From assembly GCF_000516515.1 (NCBI RefSeq), contig NZ_KI911784.1, positions 4,688,633 to 4,752,632 on the forward strand: 64,000 bases of DNA, read 5' to 3'. Shown piece by piece: positions 18,730 through 26,614 of this stretch (its first letter is position 1; the number at the start of each line of letters is the position of its first letter). The notes under the pieces were generated by a model, which had not been told where the DNA came from, searched no databases, and was given only the letters and a program-made list of their open reading frames with translations. A program made the position numbers and the translations under genes. Origin of the DNA: Chloroflexus sp. Y-396-1 (GTDB taxonomy: Bacteria; Chloroflexota; Chloroflexia; Chloroflexales; Chloroflexaceae).

Positions 18730-21254
18730 TCTGGCAAACGCCGAATATGTTCTGGCTCCTGTTGACACTTCCAGCGCTGGTCTTAATCTGGGGGCGTAGT
18801 GGCAGTCAGTTACCCTGGTCAGTGCTGGGGTTACGGCTCGTCATCGTTACCCTCTTGATCGGTGCGCTGGCTGATCCAGTACGACCGCAATCTGGCAAAC
18901 CAGGTGATAACCCGCTGATTGTGCTGTACGATCAATCAGATAGCCTGACTGCTGTCGGTCGAGCTGCGATTCGGGTCGAAGCCGAAGCGATTGCCGCTGC
19001 GGCTGGCCCGGAAACGCGCTTGCTAGCATTCGGGGCTACAGTCGTGGCCGGTCTCGACCAACTACCAGACGGCGCCGGTAGTGATCTGGCAGTGGCGATT
19101 ACGACTGCTCAACAACTGTTACCCGGCGGTGGTAGGGTCATCCTGATCAGTGACGGTCAGGCAACCGGTGGTAATGCCCTGGTTGCCGCACAACAGGCTG
19201 CACGGGCCGGCATTCAGATCGACGTGCGTTTTGTTGCTCCACCGCCAATATCTGAAGTTGCGGTGACGCGCATTGATGCCCCTACCCTCTTGCGGAGTGG
19301 CGAAACGTTCGACATTGTGATTTCTACCTTCTATCAACCAACAGACAGCGCCGATCCGCTATCTGCTCGCCTGAATATATGGGCAGAGGGTGAATTGCTC
19401 ACCGCAGAGTCGGTCTTCATCCCACCAGGGCAACACCAATTTGTCACAACTCACAGCGCAACCCAACCGGGCATTCTTAGTCTGCGCGCCGAGGTTATTC
19501 CCACCGGAAATGACACCTTTGCTGCAAACAACAGCGCCGCCATAACTGCACTGGTTATGCCATCACCGCGCATTTTGTTGGTCGAAGGTAGCCGTGAGAG
19601 TGGAGCGATTCCTGGTGCTGCTCTGCGTCAGGCTGGCATAGAGATCGAACGTATCCCGGCAAGTGAATTTCCGGCCAACCTTGATCGCTTGAGCAGGTTT
19701 GAAGGTATTGTCATGATTGATGTAGCAGCCAATCAACTGACGCTCGATCAGATGATGGCGATCCGCGAAGCGGTGCGCAGTGAAGGGAAGGGGCTAACTG
19801 TTCTCGGCGGGAGACAATCGTTTACTCTAGGCGGGTATGCAGACACACCACTAGCTGATGTTCTGCCGCTGCTGATGACGCCGCCGCCACGTCCGCAACG
19901 TGCACCAGTATCTCTCTTGCTGATTATCGATCGCTCAGCCAGCATGAGCGCCTCGTTCGGGGTGACGAAGTTCGATATGGCGAAAGAGGCAGCAATGCTT
20001 GCCCTTACCGCTTTACAATCAGAGGATCGGGTTGGGGTATTAGCGTTTGATACCGATACGATCTGGACGATCCCCTTTCAGGAGGTTGGTGAAGGGGCAC
20101 AGTTGGCCGATTTGCAAAGTCAGATCGCAAGGATGACAATCGGTGGCGGCACTAACATTGAACGAGCACTGGCTGTTGGCTTACCGGCGCTGGCAAACGA
20201 ACCGTATCGTACCCGACACGCAGTGCTGTTGACCGACGGACGCAGTTACAGTAATAATTATCCGCGTTACCAACAATTGATTGAAACGGCTCGTGCAGCC
20301 CAAATAACCCTTTCGACCATAGCTATCGGGACTGACGCTGACACGGAATTACTAGATCAGTTGGCCCAATGGGGGAATGGACGGTACTACTTCGTGGCAG
20401 ATGCCACCGACCTGCCACGGCTCACGTTGCAAGAGAGTGAAATTGCGGCAGCCGAACCGACGGTTGAGCAACCGGTGCCGGTACTGGTGAATCAAGCTCA
20501 CCCAATGATACGCAACCTCGATCCTCGTGAATTTCCTCTGCTCGACGGATACATTGCTTTGCAACCACGCAACGAGGCTACTGTTGTCCTCAAAAGCCCG
20601 ACAGAAGACCCGCTGTTAGCCGTCTGGCAATACGGCTTAGGTCGGAGTGTCGCCTGGACAGCCAGCGCTGCCGAGCCGTGGGCCAACGTCTGGCCAGGCT
20701 GGCAGGGATACGATCAGTTCTGGGCGCAAGTTGTACGATATACCATACCAACACCTGACAGTGGGCCCCTTCAGGTACGACTGGAACCGACAACAAAGGG
20801 TACTCGCCTGGTAGTTGAGGCACAAACAGCGGGCGGCGACCCTGTCGATTTAGCCCAGGTTAACGCCCGCATTACCCTACCTGATGGCAGTGAACAGAGC
20901 TTTCGTCTGGAGCAGATGGCGCCGGGGTACTATACCCGCGATCTGACATTTACCAGTAGCGGCCCGTATGAGATCACGGTTGCGCTGTTTAGCGGGCAAC
21001 AAACCCTGCAGCGCAGTATTGGCTATGTTCAACCACCACCGGCGGAGTACGCTATACAAACGTCGAACACAGGCGAAGCCCTCTTACGCCAGATCGCTGT
21101 CGTCACCGGCGGCAACTTGGAGTTTGACCTCACTGCCTCGTCAACAGCATCCTCTCAACCAGCATCAACGGTCTTGTGGCCGTTTTTGGCCGGTTTGGCA
21201 CTTGCGTTCTGGCTGGTCGAGATTGCGTTGCGGAGGAATCGGGGCTTAAGGTGA
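18726..21254 (+). CDS. Large membrane protein with VWA and glutamine-amidotransferase-like domains
   Basis: 842 residues. ATG 18726 follows AGGAGG and overlaps the upstream stop. Two N-terminal helices occupy residues about 5-60. A first VWA-like region carries LYDQSDSLT (MIDAS-like). Residues about 290-385 resemble the GATase1-like domain of such proteins (GKGLTVLGGRQSFTLGGY). A canonical VWA domain starts SLLLIIDRSASMSASFG, with AVLLTDGRSY. A beta region and a single C-terminal helix (about 815-833) end the protein. The role is probably structural or regulatory in the same envelope complex as the two preceding gene products. Confidence 0.83.
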   Translation: MIWQTPNMFWLLLTLPALVLIWGRSGSQLPWSVLGLRLVIVTLLIGALADPVRPQSGKPGDNPLIVLYDQSDSLTAVGRAAIRVEAEAIAAAAGPETRLLAFGATVVAGLDQLPDGAGSDLAVAITTAQQLLPGGGRVILISDGQATGGNALVAAQQAARAGIQIDVRFVAPPPISEVAVTRIDAPTLLRSGETFDIVISTFYQPTDSADPLSARLNIWAEGELLTAESVFIPPGQHQFVTTHSATQPGILSLRAEVIPTGNDTFAANNSAAITALVMPSPRILLVEGSRESGAIPGAALRQAGIEIERIPASEFPANLDRLSRFEGIVMIDVAANQLTLDQMMAIREAVRSEGKGLTVLGGRQSFTLGGYADTPLADVLPLLMTPPPRPQRAPVSLLLIIDRSASMSASFGVTKFDMAKEAAMLALTALQSEDRVGVLAFDTDTIWTIPFQEVGEGAQLADLQSQIARMTIGGGTNIERALAVGLPALANEPYRTRHAVLLTDGRSYSNNYPRYQQLIETARAAQITLSTIAIGTDADTELLDQLAQWGNGRYYFVADATDLPRLTLQESEIAAAEPTVEQPVPVLVNQAHPMIRNLDPREFPLLDGYIALQPRNEATVVLKSPTEDPLLAVWQYGLGRSVAWTASAAEPWANVWPGWQGYDQFWAQVVRYTIPTPDSGPLQVRLEPTTKGTRLVVEAQTAGGDPVDLAQVNARITLPDGSEQSFRLEQMAPGYYTRDLTFTSSGPYEITVALFSGQQTLQRSIGYVQPPPAEYAIQTSNTGEALLRQIAVVTGGNLEFDLTASSTASSQPASTVLWPFLAGLALAFWLVEIALRRNRGLR

Positions 21255-21297
21255 TGGGTTCGAGACTACGATCATTCGCGGTTAAACCGAGTTTGCT

Positions 21298-22359
21298 ATG
21301 ATAGATGACATTGAAACAATCATCACAACAGCAATTCGTGAACGCATCTTTCCAGGAGCAGTGATTGTCATAACCCAGAACAATCGATTGCTGCATGCTG
21401 CCGCATACGGAACTACGATGTACGATGATCCTGGGACGCGAACAGTAACGCTCGATACGATCTACGATCTGGCCTCGCTAACCAAAGTCTTTATTGCGAC
21501 CGCCGCCTTACGACTTCACGACGCCGGTCTGTTACCTCTTGATCGACCAGTTCAACGCTGGTTACCAAACATACGCGCTACTGATGTCACCATTCGACAT
21601 TTGCTCAGTCACCGTAGTGGATTGGCAGTACAACTGGCGCCATTGGCGCGCGGTGGAATAGCGACGATCAGAGAAGTGGTATACGCGGCTACACCCACCC
21701 ATCCCCCAGGCTATGTCACCAGGTATGCCAATGTCAACACACTCCTATTAGGAGACGTCATCGCAACCGTTTACGGTGGTTCGCTGGTCGATGCGCTCAG
21801 CGAACTGGTTTGCCGGCCACTCGGCATGCGAACAACCCGCTTCTGCCCACCGGTAGAATGGCGAGCACGCATTGCTCCTACCGAATGGGATGAGGAATGG
21901 CGCGGTGGTTTGGTACACGGCGTCGTCCATGATGAGAGTGCGTATGTGCTGGGGGGCGTTGCCGGTCACGCAGGACTCTTCGGCACTGCAAGCGATGTGC
22001 TACGACTGGTGCAACTCTTCTTGCAAGAGGGATGGTGGGATGGACAGCAACTGCTGAAACCAGAAACTGCACGGACAGCGCTTCAGCCGCAGCCAGTGTC
22101 GGAACCACATTCTGCGCATCCGGCGAGCGGTCTGGGCTGGATGTTGAACCGACCGTATATGGGATCGGCAAAGACTGAAGGTTTTGGGCACAGTGGATTT
22201 ACCGGCCCGATCATCATCGGCGTTCCGTCACAGGGACTGGCAATCGTACTGCTCTGCAATCGAACATACCCCAAACGTACACCACCACCATACCGTCATC
22301 ACGAGGTTTCGGCGGCAGTCGTGGATAGTGTATTGCAGAGCATCGGGAATGAAGTGTAG
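21298..22359 (+). CDS. Class C beta-lactamase-family serine hydrolase
   Basis: 353 residues. Active-site motifs: S60-L-T-K63, Y142-A-N144 and HSG in GFGHSGFTG (the KTG equivalent). No signal peptide is visible, so it is probably cytoplasmic and more likely an esterase or peptidase than a true beta-lactamase. It follows the VWA operon by 43 bases and may be cotranscribed. The ATG at 21298 has no clear ribosome site. Confidence 0.85.
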   Translation: MIDDIETIITTAIRERIFPGAVIVITQNNRLLHAAAYGTTMYDDPGTRTVTLDTIYDLASLTKVFIATAALRLHDAGLLPLDRPVQRWLPNIRATDVTIRHLLSHRSGLAVQLAPLARGGIATIREVVYAATPTHPPGYVTRYANVNTLLLGDVIATVYGGSLVDALSELVCRPLGMRTTRFCPPVEWRARIAPTEWDEEWRGGLVHGVVHDESAYVLGGVAGHAGLFGTASDVLRLVQLFLQEGWWDGQQLLKPETARTALQPQPVSEPHSAHPASGLGWMLNRPYMGSAKTEGFGHSGFTGPIIIGVPSQGLAIVLLCNRTYPKRTPPPYRHHEVSAAVVDSVLQSIGNEV

Positions 22360-22636
22360 GATTTTCAGTGTGTCCGTATCCCCTTTACTTAGGATCGCGG
22401 GCCTCCGGCCAGCCCGCTTCTCCATGGAATGAGCGCCCACCAGCCCCCGTTGGGGATTGCCGGGGGTGGAACCTGCCCCGACCGCTTGTTCCTACCTCCA
22501 ACTTCTCTCCTTGATCACCACTGATGGGTCAGGAAAGAACATTGAAAAGCCCTGACTAAAGGGTGAGGAGACGAAGAGACAGCCATCAGAAGAGGTATAA
22601 TGATAGAGACAGTAGCGACCCTCACCTTCCCCCCAG

Positions 22637-22674
22637 CCCCCTTCCTCTCCCGCGCTGCGGGTGAGGAAGGGGGG
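22637..22674. repeat. GC-rich palindrome, family 1
   Basis: CCCCCTTCCTCTCCCGC and its complement flank a GCT loop, with a CTCACCTTCCCCCCAG lead-in. The same unit recurs at 22834-22870 and 23994-24030, and partly at 22934-22960, 24109-24137 and 24210-24240. Confidence 0.85.
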
Positions 22675-22711
22675 GAGAGTGGGGCGGGAGCGAAAGAATA
22701 TGGTACGCAAT

Positions 22712-22920
22712 AGAGGGTTTCGGGGAATGCTGGTGGGCAAGGCATACGTCTACGCGACGCGCTAGAGCAGGGTGACGACGGTTGCAGGGCCGGTACTGCG
22801 GAGTACGCCGGGCGGCCCTCACCTTCCCCCCAGCCCCCTTCCTCTCCCGCAGCGCGGGAGAGGAAGGGGGAGGGTAAGCGTAGCAGTGGCGATTCTGCGT
22901 CGAAGTCGGTCAACGATGCC
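22712..22920. repeat. About 210-bp dispersed repeat, copy A
   Basis: It matches 23874-24080 in the same orientation over its whole length: a TTCGGGGA..CGCTGG lead, CGCGACGCGCT, CCGGTACTGCGGAGTACGCC, the palindrome at 22834-22870, then GGCGATTCTGCGTCGAAGT. The two copies flank the small peptide and DCC genes. Confidence 0.8.
22834..22870. repeat. GC-rich palindrome, family 1
   Basis: 17-bp arms around an AGC loop; nearly the same sequence as 23994-24030 but with the loop inverted. Confidence 0.85.
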
Positions 22921-22933
22921 AAGACCACGATCA

Positions 22934-22960
22934 CCCCTCTCCCGCGCTGCGGGAGAGGGG
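22934..22960. repeat. GC-rich palindrome, family 1 short form
   Basis: CCCCTCTCCCGC and its complement around GCT, followed by CTGGGGGTGAGGGC; a partial second copy follows at about 22978-23007. Confidence 0.8.
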
Positions 22961-23213
22961 CTGGGGGTGAGGGCAGCCCGCGCTGCGGGAGAGGGGCTGG
23001 GGGTGAGTGCCACCCGCAGCACCTGGCACTAACCGCTCGGCAGCGGGACCGGGCGGCGGATGGCGGAACAGAACTTTGGCCCCCCGAACGCAATGGTTGC
23101 AGATGCATGGTGCGAGCCTCATGAGAAAGCCGAGTTTTTGATCACACTCTTAGAAGTAGGTCGAGAGTCTACACTGGCAACATACTCTAGCCTGATTGAC
23201 AACGGAGGGAGAT

Positions 23214-23315
23214 ATGAGCCGCAAACGTTATCAGCAATGGTTCCGCATTCTCAGCGCGATCATTATTGGTATTCTGGTACTGGCGTTAGTCGTAACGGCG
23301 ATTGTTCCGTATTAA
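23214..23315 (+). CDS. 33-residue single-span membrane peptide
   Basis: ATG 23214 follows a strong GGAGGGA site. The product begins MSRKRYQQWFRIL, continues with a hydrophobic stretch of about 20 residues rich in Ile, Leu and Val, and ends TAIVPY. The basic N-terminus predicts an N-in topology. It lies 110 bases upstream of the DCC protein gene on the same strand, inside the cassette bounded by the 210-bp repeats. No family recognised; short leader-like hydrophobic proteins are easily missed. The strong ribosome site and tidy topology argue that it is real. Confidence 0.55.
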   Translation: MSRKRYQQWFRILSAIIIGILVLALVVTAIVPY

Positions 23316-23425
23316 TCTCTGAAGAAGCGCTATTGATCAAACCCGCTTACGAAACGCCAATCGCCATTACAACCAAGACACCGATTCCTCGACTCAGCCA
23401 GCTCTTACCTATGAAAGAGAAACCC

Positions 23426-23803
23426 ATGCGCTACACGATGCTCTACGACGGCAACTGCCGTATCTGCCGCCGCCAAGCTGAACTTGTTGCTGCTTACGAC
23501 GATTACAACCGGATCGAATTACTCGATGCGAATAGTGCACACGCCCGCGAACGATTTCCGCATATTAGCTTCGAGGATGCACTAAGTCAGTTGCATGTTG
23601 TCGGGCCAGACGGTACTGTCTACCGTGGCGCCGAAGCTGTGCGTGAGCTGTTGTTGCAGTTACCAACGCTGCGCGGTTTAGGCGAGATATTGCGGCTACC
23701 CGGTGTTCTTTCACTGGCCCAACCTCTGTACGAATTGGTTGCGCGGAATCGTTATCTGTTTGGCGGGACGGCTACCTGTGATGACAACGCTTGTCGCAGG
23801 TGA
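23426..23803 (+). CDS. DCC-family thiol-disulfide oxidoreductase (DUF393)
   Basis: 125 residues from ATG 23426, which has AAAGAGA upstream; an ATG at 23411 is a possible alternative. The family hallmark YDGNCRICRR places CxxC at residues 11 and 14. The rest has the DUF393 pattern (GAEAVRELL..LPTLRGLGEILRLPG... LYELVARNRYLFGG). Members are thioredoxin-like and often membrane-linked. The C-terminus CDDNACRR adds two more cysteines. It sits between two copies of a 210-bp repeat, next to a membrane micropeptide. Confidence 0.85.
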   Translation: MRYTMLYDGNCRICRRQAELVAAYDDYNRIELLDANSAHARERFPHISFEDALSQLHVVGPDGTVYRGAEAVRELLLQLPTLRGLGEILRLPGVLSLAQPLYELVARNRYLFGGTATCDDNACRR

Positions 23804-23873
23804 TGTAGGGCTTTGCAGAGCATGATCAACAACCTGAGCTGTTGATGAGGTGCGACTCTAACGGTATCTCCAG

Positions 23874-24080
23874 AAAGGTTCGGGGACCGCTGGCGGGCAG
23901 CGCTTACGTTTCCGCGACGCGCTGAAATAGGGTGGCGATGGTTGCAAGGCCGGTACTGCGGAGTACGCCTAGCGGCCCTCACCTTCCCCCCAGCCCCCTT
24001 CCTCTCCCGCGCTGCGGGAGAGGAAGGGGGAGGGTAAGCGTAGCAGCGGCGATTCTGCGTCGAAGTTGGTCAACGAGACC
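23874..24080. repeat. About 210-bp dispersed repeat, copy B
   Basis: Direct copy of 22712-22920, with scattered substitutions. Confidence 0.8.
23994..24030. repeat. GC-rich palindrome, family 1
   Basis: 17-bp arms around GCT within repeat copy B. Confidence 0.85.
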
Positions 24081-24249
24081 GTTTCTACCAACCAGCTTAC
24101 CCCGATCCCGCGCTGCGGGTGAGGAAGGGGGAGGGTGGGCGTAGCGGTGGCGATTCTGTGTCGAAGTCGGTCAACGAGACCGTTTCTACCAACCAGCTTA
24201 CCCCGATCCTGCGCTGCGGGTGAGGAAGGGGGAGGGTGGGGGGAGAGAA
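24048..24249. repeat. 101-bp tandem repeat, two copies
   Basis: GGCGATTCTG begins at 24048 and again at 24149. GTCAACGAGACCGTTTCTAC and GCGCTGCGGGTGAGGAAG recur with the same 101-bp offset and only a few substitutions. Confidence 0.85.
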
Positions 24250-24500
24250 AGAATGCTGGAAATCACTCACGTAATGGTCACACGGGTACGGTACGTGCTC
24301 AACGAGACATCTGGGTTTTTGATCAGGCTCTCAGAGTTCTCGGCTGCGTATCGCATGCTCAAAGACAGGGACGTATTTCAGCAGAGGGTGTGCTGCGGGC
24401 CAGACAGGCACCGGCCCCTTTCACGATGCTATCAGGCAAATGTTCCTAAAGAGGGATATGGCTGTGAGTAGAGTGGGTACCGGCGCAAACGTCAGGACAT

Positions 24501-25646
24501 TCATCCTATCCGATGCAGGCGGGCCAGGCGAAGCGGCGTAATATCATAGCTGGTCGTTCCGTTGATCGCCAGATCAGACAGTATTTCGCCAACAACTGGG
24601 GCTATGCTGAAGCCACAACTACTCGCTGGGATTGCGATGAGAATCTGATTGTACTCCGGATGGGTATCAATCACGAAATCACCGTCGGTCGTGTGCGTGA
24701 AGCGACATGTCTCGGCATACAGCACTTGAGTCACAAAACCCGGCATGATTTGCGCGAGCCGTTGAGCGATCCGTTCATTTTCTGCCGGATCGGGTATTGG
24801 TGGTGGTTCGTAAGGGTCAGTAACAGGTATCCCAGCCCCGTAACGCTCGACTTTGATCCCTTCTCCTAAATCAGGATAACAGACGAGAAGGTGATCGCCG
24901 TGGTGGTGACCGTAATCGCGCACCACCGGTAAATACCCCAGTTTGCTCAAGACGCGATGACGCGGCGAGAAATAGGCAACCTGCTCGCAGGTGGTGGATA
25001 GATCAACCGCCACATCAAGATGCCGCAACAATACAGAGCTGTATGAACCAGCCGCGATCACTACGCGCTGTGCCCAGTACACCGTACCATCGGCATCGAC
25101 TCGCACACCTGAACCCTCTGGTTTGATCCGACTGACCCGCACACCTGTAGCAACCCTTGCCCCATAGCGCCGTGCCTGCTCGATCATCGTCGCAACACAA
25201 CGCGACGCCGGTAACATACCACCTTCAGGCTGATAGATAGCGATGGTTTGGTCAGTCAAGGCGAGCTGCGGAAAACGGACACGTAGCTCGTAAAGACCGA
25301 GTACTTCAACTGCCTCATCAACAGCGCTGAGGTGAGCGATGCTTGCCTGGATGGGGGGCGAATCGGCATGGCCAATATCCAGGACACCCGTCTTGATCAA
25401 CAATCGTTGACCACTATCGTCTTCCAGGCGACGCCAGGCCTGCCGCGCTGCGGCAGCCAATCGCACGTGATGGAGCCGCGGGTGAACAGAGCTGATCGAG
25501 CGCGATAAGCCGTGTGAGCTACCGCGAGCGTGCCCGATAGTAAACTGTTCGAGTAAAAGCACTCGACGACCGCGCCTAGCAAGAGCATATGCCGTTGCCG
25601 CACCGATTACTCCGCCGCCGACAACTAGCACTTCGAGCGCAGGCAT
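24501..25646 (-). CDS. FAD-dependent amine oxidase, sarcosine oxidase/MTOX-like
   Basis: 381 residues from ATG 25646, which has GAGG seven bases upstream. The FAD motif VVGGGVIGAATAYALARRG is at the N-terminus, followed by the family motif ARGSSHGLSRSI that leads to the covalent-flavin type fold. Length and pattern match monomeric sarcosine oxidase / N-methyl-tryptophan oxidase, which demethylate secondary amino acids and make H2O2. The C-terminal segment IAIPASSCGFSIAPVVGEILSDLA differs from the usual G-F-SGHGFK motif: the expected flavin-linking Cys is shifted or replaced, so covalent linkage is uncertain. Substrate unknown. Confidence 0.82.
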   Translation of the reverse strand: MPALEVLVVGGGVIGAATAYALARRGRRVLLLEQFTIGHARGSSHGLSRSISSVHPRLHHVRLAAAARQAWRRLEDDSGQRLLIKTGVLDIGHADSPPIQASIAHLSAVDEAVEVLGLYELRVRFPQLALTDQTIAIYQPEGGMLPASRCVATMIEQARRYGARVATGVRVSRIKPEGSGVRVDADGTVYWAQRVVIAAGSYSSVLLRHLDVAVDLSTTCEQVAYFSPRHRVLSKLGYLPVVRDYGHHHGDHLLVCYPDLGEGIKVERYGAGIPVTDPYEPPPIPDPAENERIAQRLAQIMPGFVTQVLYAETCRFTHTTDGDFVIDTHPEYNQILIAIPASSCGFSIAPVVGEILSDLAINGTTSYDITPLRLARLHRIG

Positions 25647-25831
25647 AGTGAGCCTCACTTCGCGGAGCCGCTAATCATTCACTTGAATCATACGCTGGTG
25701 TGTTACAGTGGTGATGGGTTATCCTTGCTTGCGCTACGATGCGGGGAGATGAAGAGAGAGCGGGAGATAGGTTGGGTCCCCACCTCACGCTCTTTCCTCG
25801 TCTCACCTCACCACGCTACGGTTTTGCTGAT

Positions 25832-26551
25832 TCACTCGCGACGATCTTCGCGCCAGCGGAAGACAAACTGCTTATCACCGGGACGGTCACGACGAAAACG
25901 CCAGAGCCTGGTCGGACGCCCACGTCCTTCTCGCATATACGGTGTCTCTTCGAGGATGCCGGACTCCTTAATCTTGCGATAAAAGTTACCTTTATCGAGC
26001 TTTTCACCCAGAATTTGCTCGTAAATGTGTTTCAATTCGAGGATTGAAAAGAGTTCGGGCAACAACTGAAAGGCCAGAGTCGTATATTCGAGTTTCGAGC
26101 GCAGCCGTGAAAGTGCATACGCCAGAATCTGATCGTGATCAAAGGCGAGAGGTGTTGGCAATTGATCGACCGGGAACCAGCGCACGTCGCTATTCTCGTC
26201 ACTCACTCGGATCGTCTGTACATCAGCGCGGACGAGGGCAATGTAGGCGACGCTGATCACTCGATGACGCGGATCGCGATGCACATCACCGAAGGTATAA
26301 AGTTGTTCAAGATAGACATCTCGCACACCGGTCTCTTCCTCAAGCTCACGGCGTGCTGCTTCTTCCAGTGACTCGTCAAGCCGGATGAACCCGCCTGGAA
26401 TCGCCCAACGTCCCTCGAACGGCCAGCGTTTCCGCTGAACAAGCAAGACATGGAGCGTGCGATTGATCAGGCTAAAAATTACGACATCGACTGTGACCGC
26501 CGGCAACTGATATTTGCTGACATCGTAAGGTACCGGATGTTCATCCTGCAT
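25832..26551 (-). CDS. Nudix hydrolase-winged helix regulator (NrtR/AraR-like)
   Basis: 239 residues from ATG 26551, preceded by GGAGGGAG; a longer start at 26590 would run through the operator. The N-terminal Nudix domain has an intact box GGFIRLDESLEEAARRELEEETG. Residues about 150-239 form a winged-helix region (LPELFSILELKHIYEQIL... KGNFYRKIKESGIL... GRGRPTRLWRF). This is the layout of NrtR-type repressors of NAD metabolism and of AraR-type sugar regulators. Its position after glk, rpe and rpiA suggests sugar control. A palindrome over its own promoter implies autoregulation. The complete Nudix box suggests it may retain hydrolase activity. Confidence 0.85.
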   Translation of the reverse strand: MQDEHPVPYDVSKYQLPAVTVDVVIFSLINRTLHVLLVQRKRWPFEGRWAIPGGFIRLDESLEEAARRELEEETGVRDVYLEQLYTFGDVHRDPRHRVISVAYIALVRADVQTIRVSDENSDVRWFPVDQLPTPLAFDHDQILAYALSRLRSKLEYTTLAFQLLPELFSILELKHIYEQILGEKLDKGNFYRKIKESGILEETPYMREGRGRPTRLWRFRRDRPGDKQFVFRWREDRRE

Positions 26552-26576
26552 GATCGAGTTTCTCCCTCCGTTGATA

Positions 26577-26597
26577 TTAGTGTTATTCATACACTAA
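26577..26597. promoter_or_regulatory. Operator palindrome TTAGTGT-N7-ACACTAA
   Basis: Perfect 7-bp inverted repeats separated by 7 bases. It overlaps the -10 of the promoter at 26586-26614 and lies 26 bases before the regulator's start. It is the expected position for a self-repressing Nudix-family regulator. I saw no second copy upstream of other genes in the window. Confidence 0.7.
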
Positions 26598-26614
26598 AAC
26601 AGAAACGGTGTCAA
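26586..26614 (-). promoter_or_regulatory. Sigma-70-type promoter of the Nudix regulator gene
   Basis: On the minus strand: TTGACA (26614-26609), 17-base spacer, TATGAA (26591-26586). The -35 overlaps the glk stop codon. Confidence 0.7.

Larger units (their letters stand above)
22360..23213. other. Gene-poor repeat region
   Basis: 854 bases with no credible gene. It holds three GC-rich palindromes (22637-22674, 22834-22870, 22934-22960), a half-copy at about 22978-22992, and the first copy of a longer dispersed repeat (22712-22920). The apparent frames here, including one of 197 codons on the minus strand, are built from repeat sequence rich in Ser, Pro and Arg. Confidence 0.75.
23804..24500. 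other. Gene-poor repeat region
   Basis: Contains the second 210-bp repeat copy, a palindrome and a 101-bp tandem duplication. The stretch 24253-24470 shows short open frames without convincing coding character. A GTTTTTGATCA..CTC-AGA segment at about 24315-24335 resembles 23134-23153. Confidence 0.65.

Noticed and set aside
22515-23108. 197-codon minus-strand frame in the repeat island
   Set aside because: Built from the palindromic repeats (PPSPLPLPRCG type text repeated); no other support.
22600-24250. CRISPR array
   Set aside because: Repeats are long, palindromic and irregularly spaced; no short regular repeat-spacer pattern and no cas gene.
24253-24471. Short frame MLEITHVMVTRVRY...
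   Set aside because: Lies in the repeat region with a GAGAGAAAG-type upstream text that is itself repeat; no family or conservation evidence.
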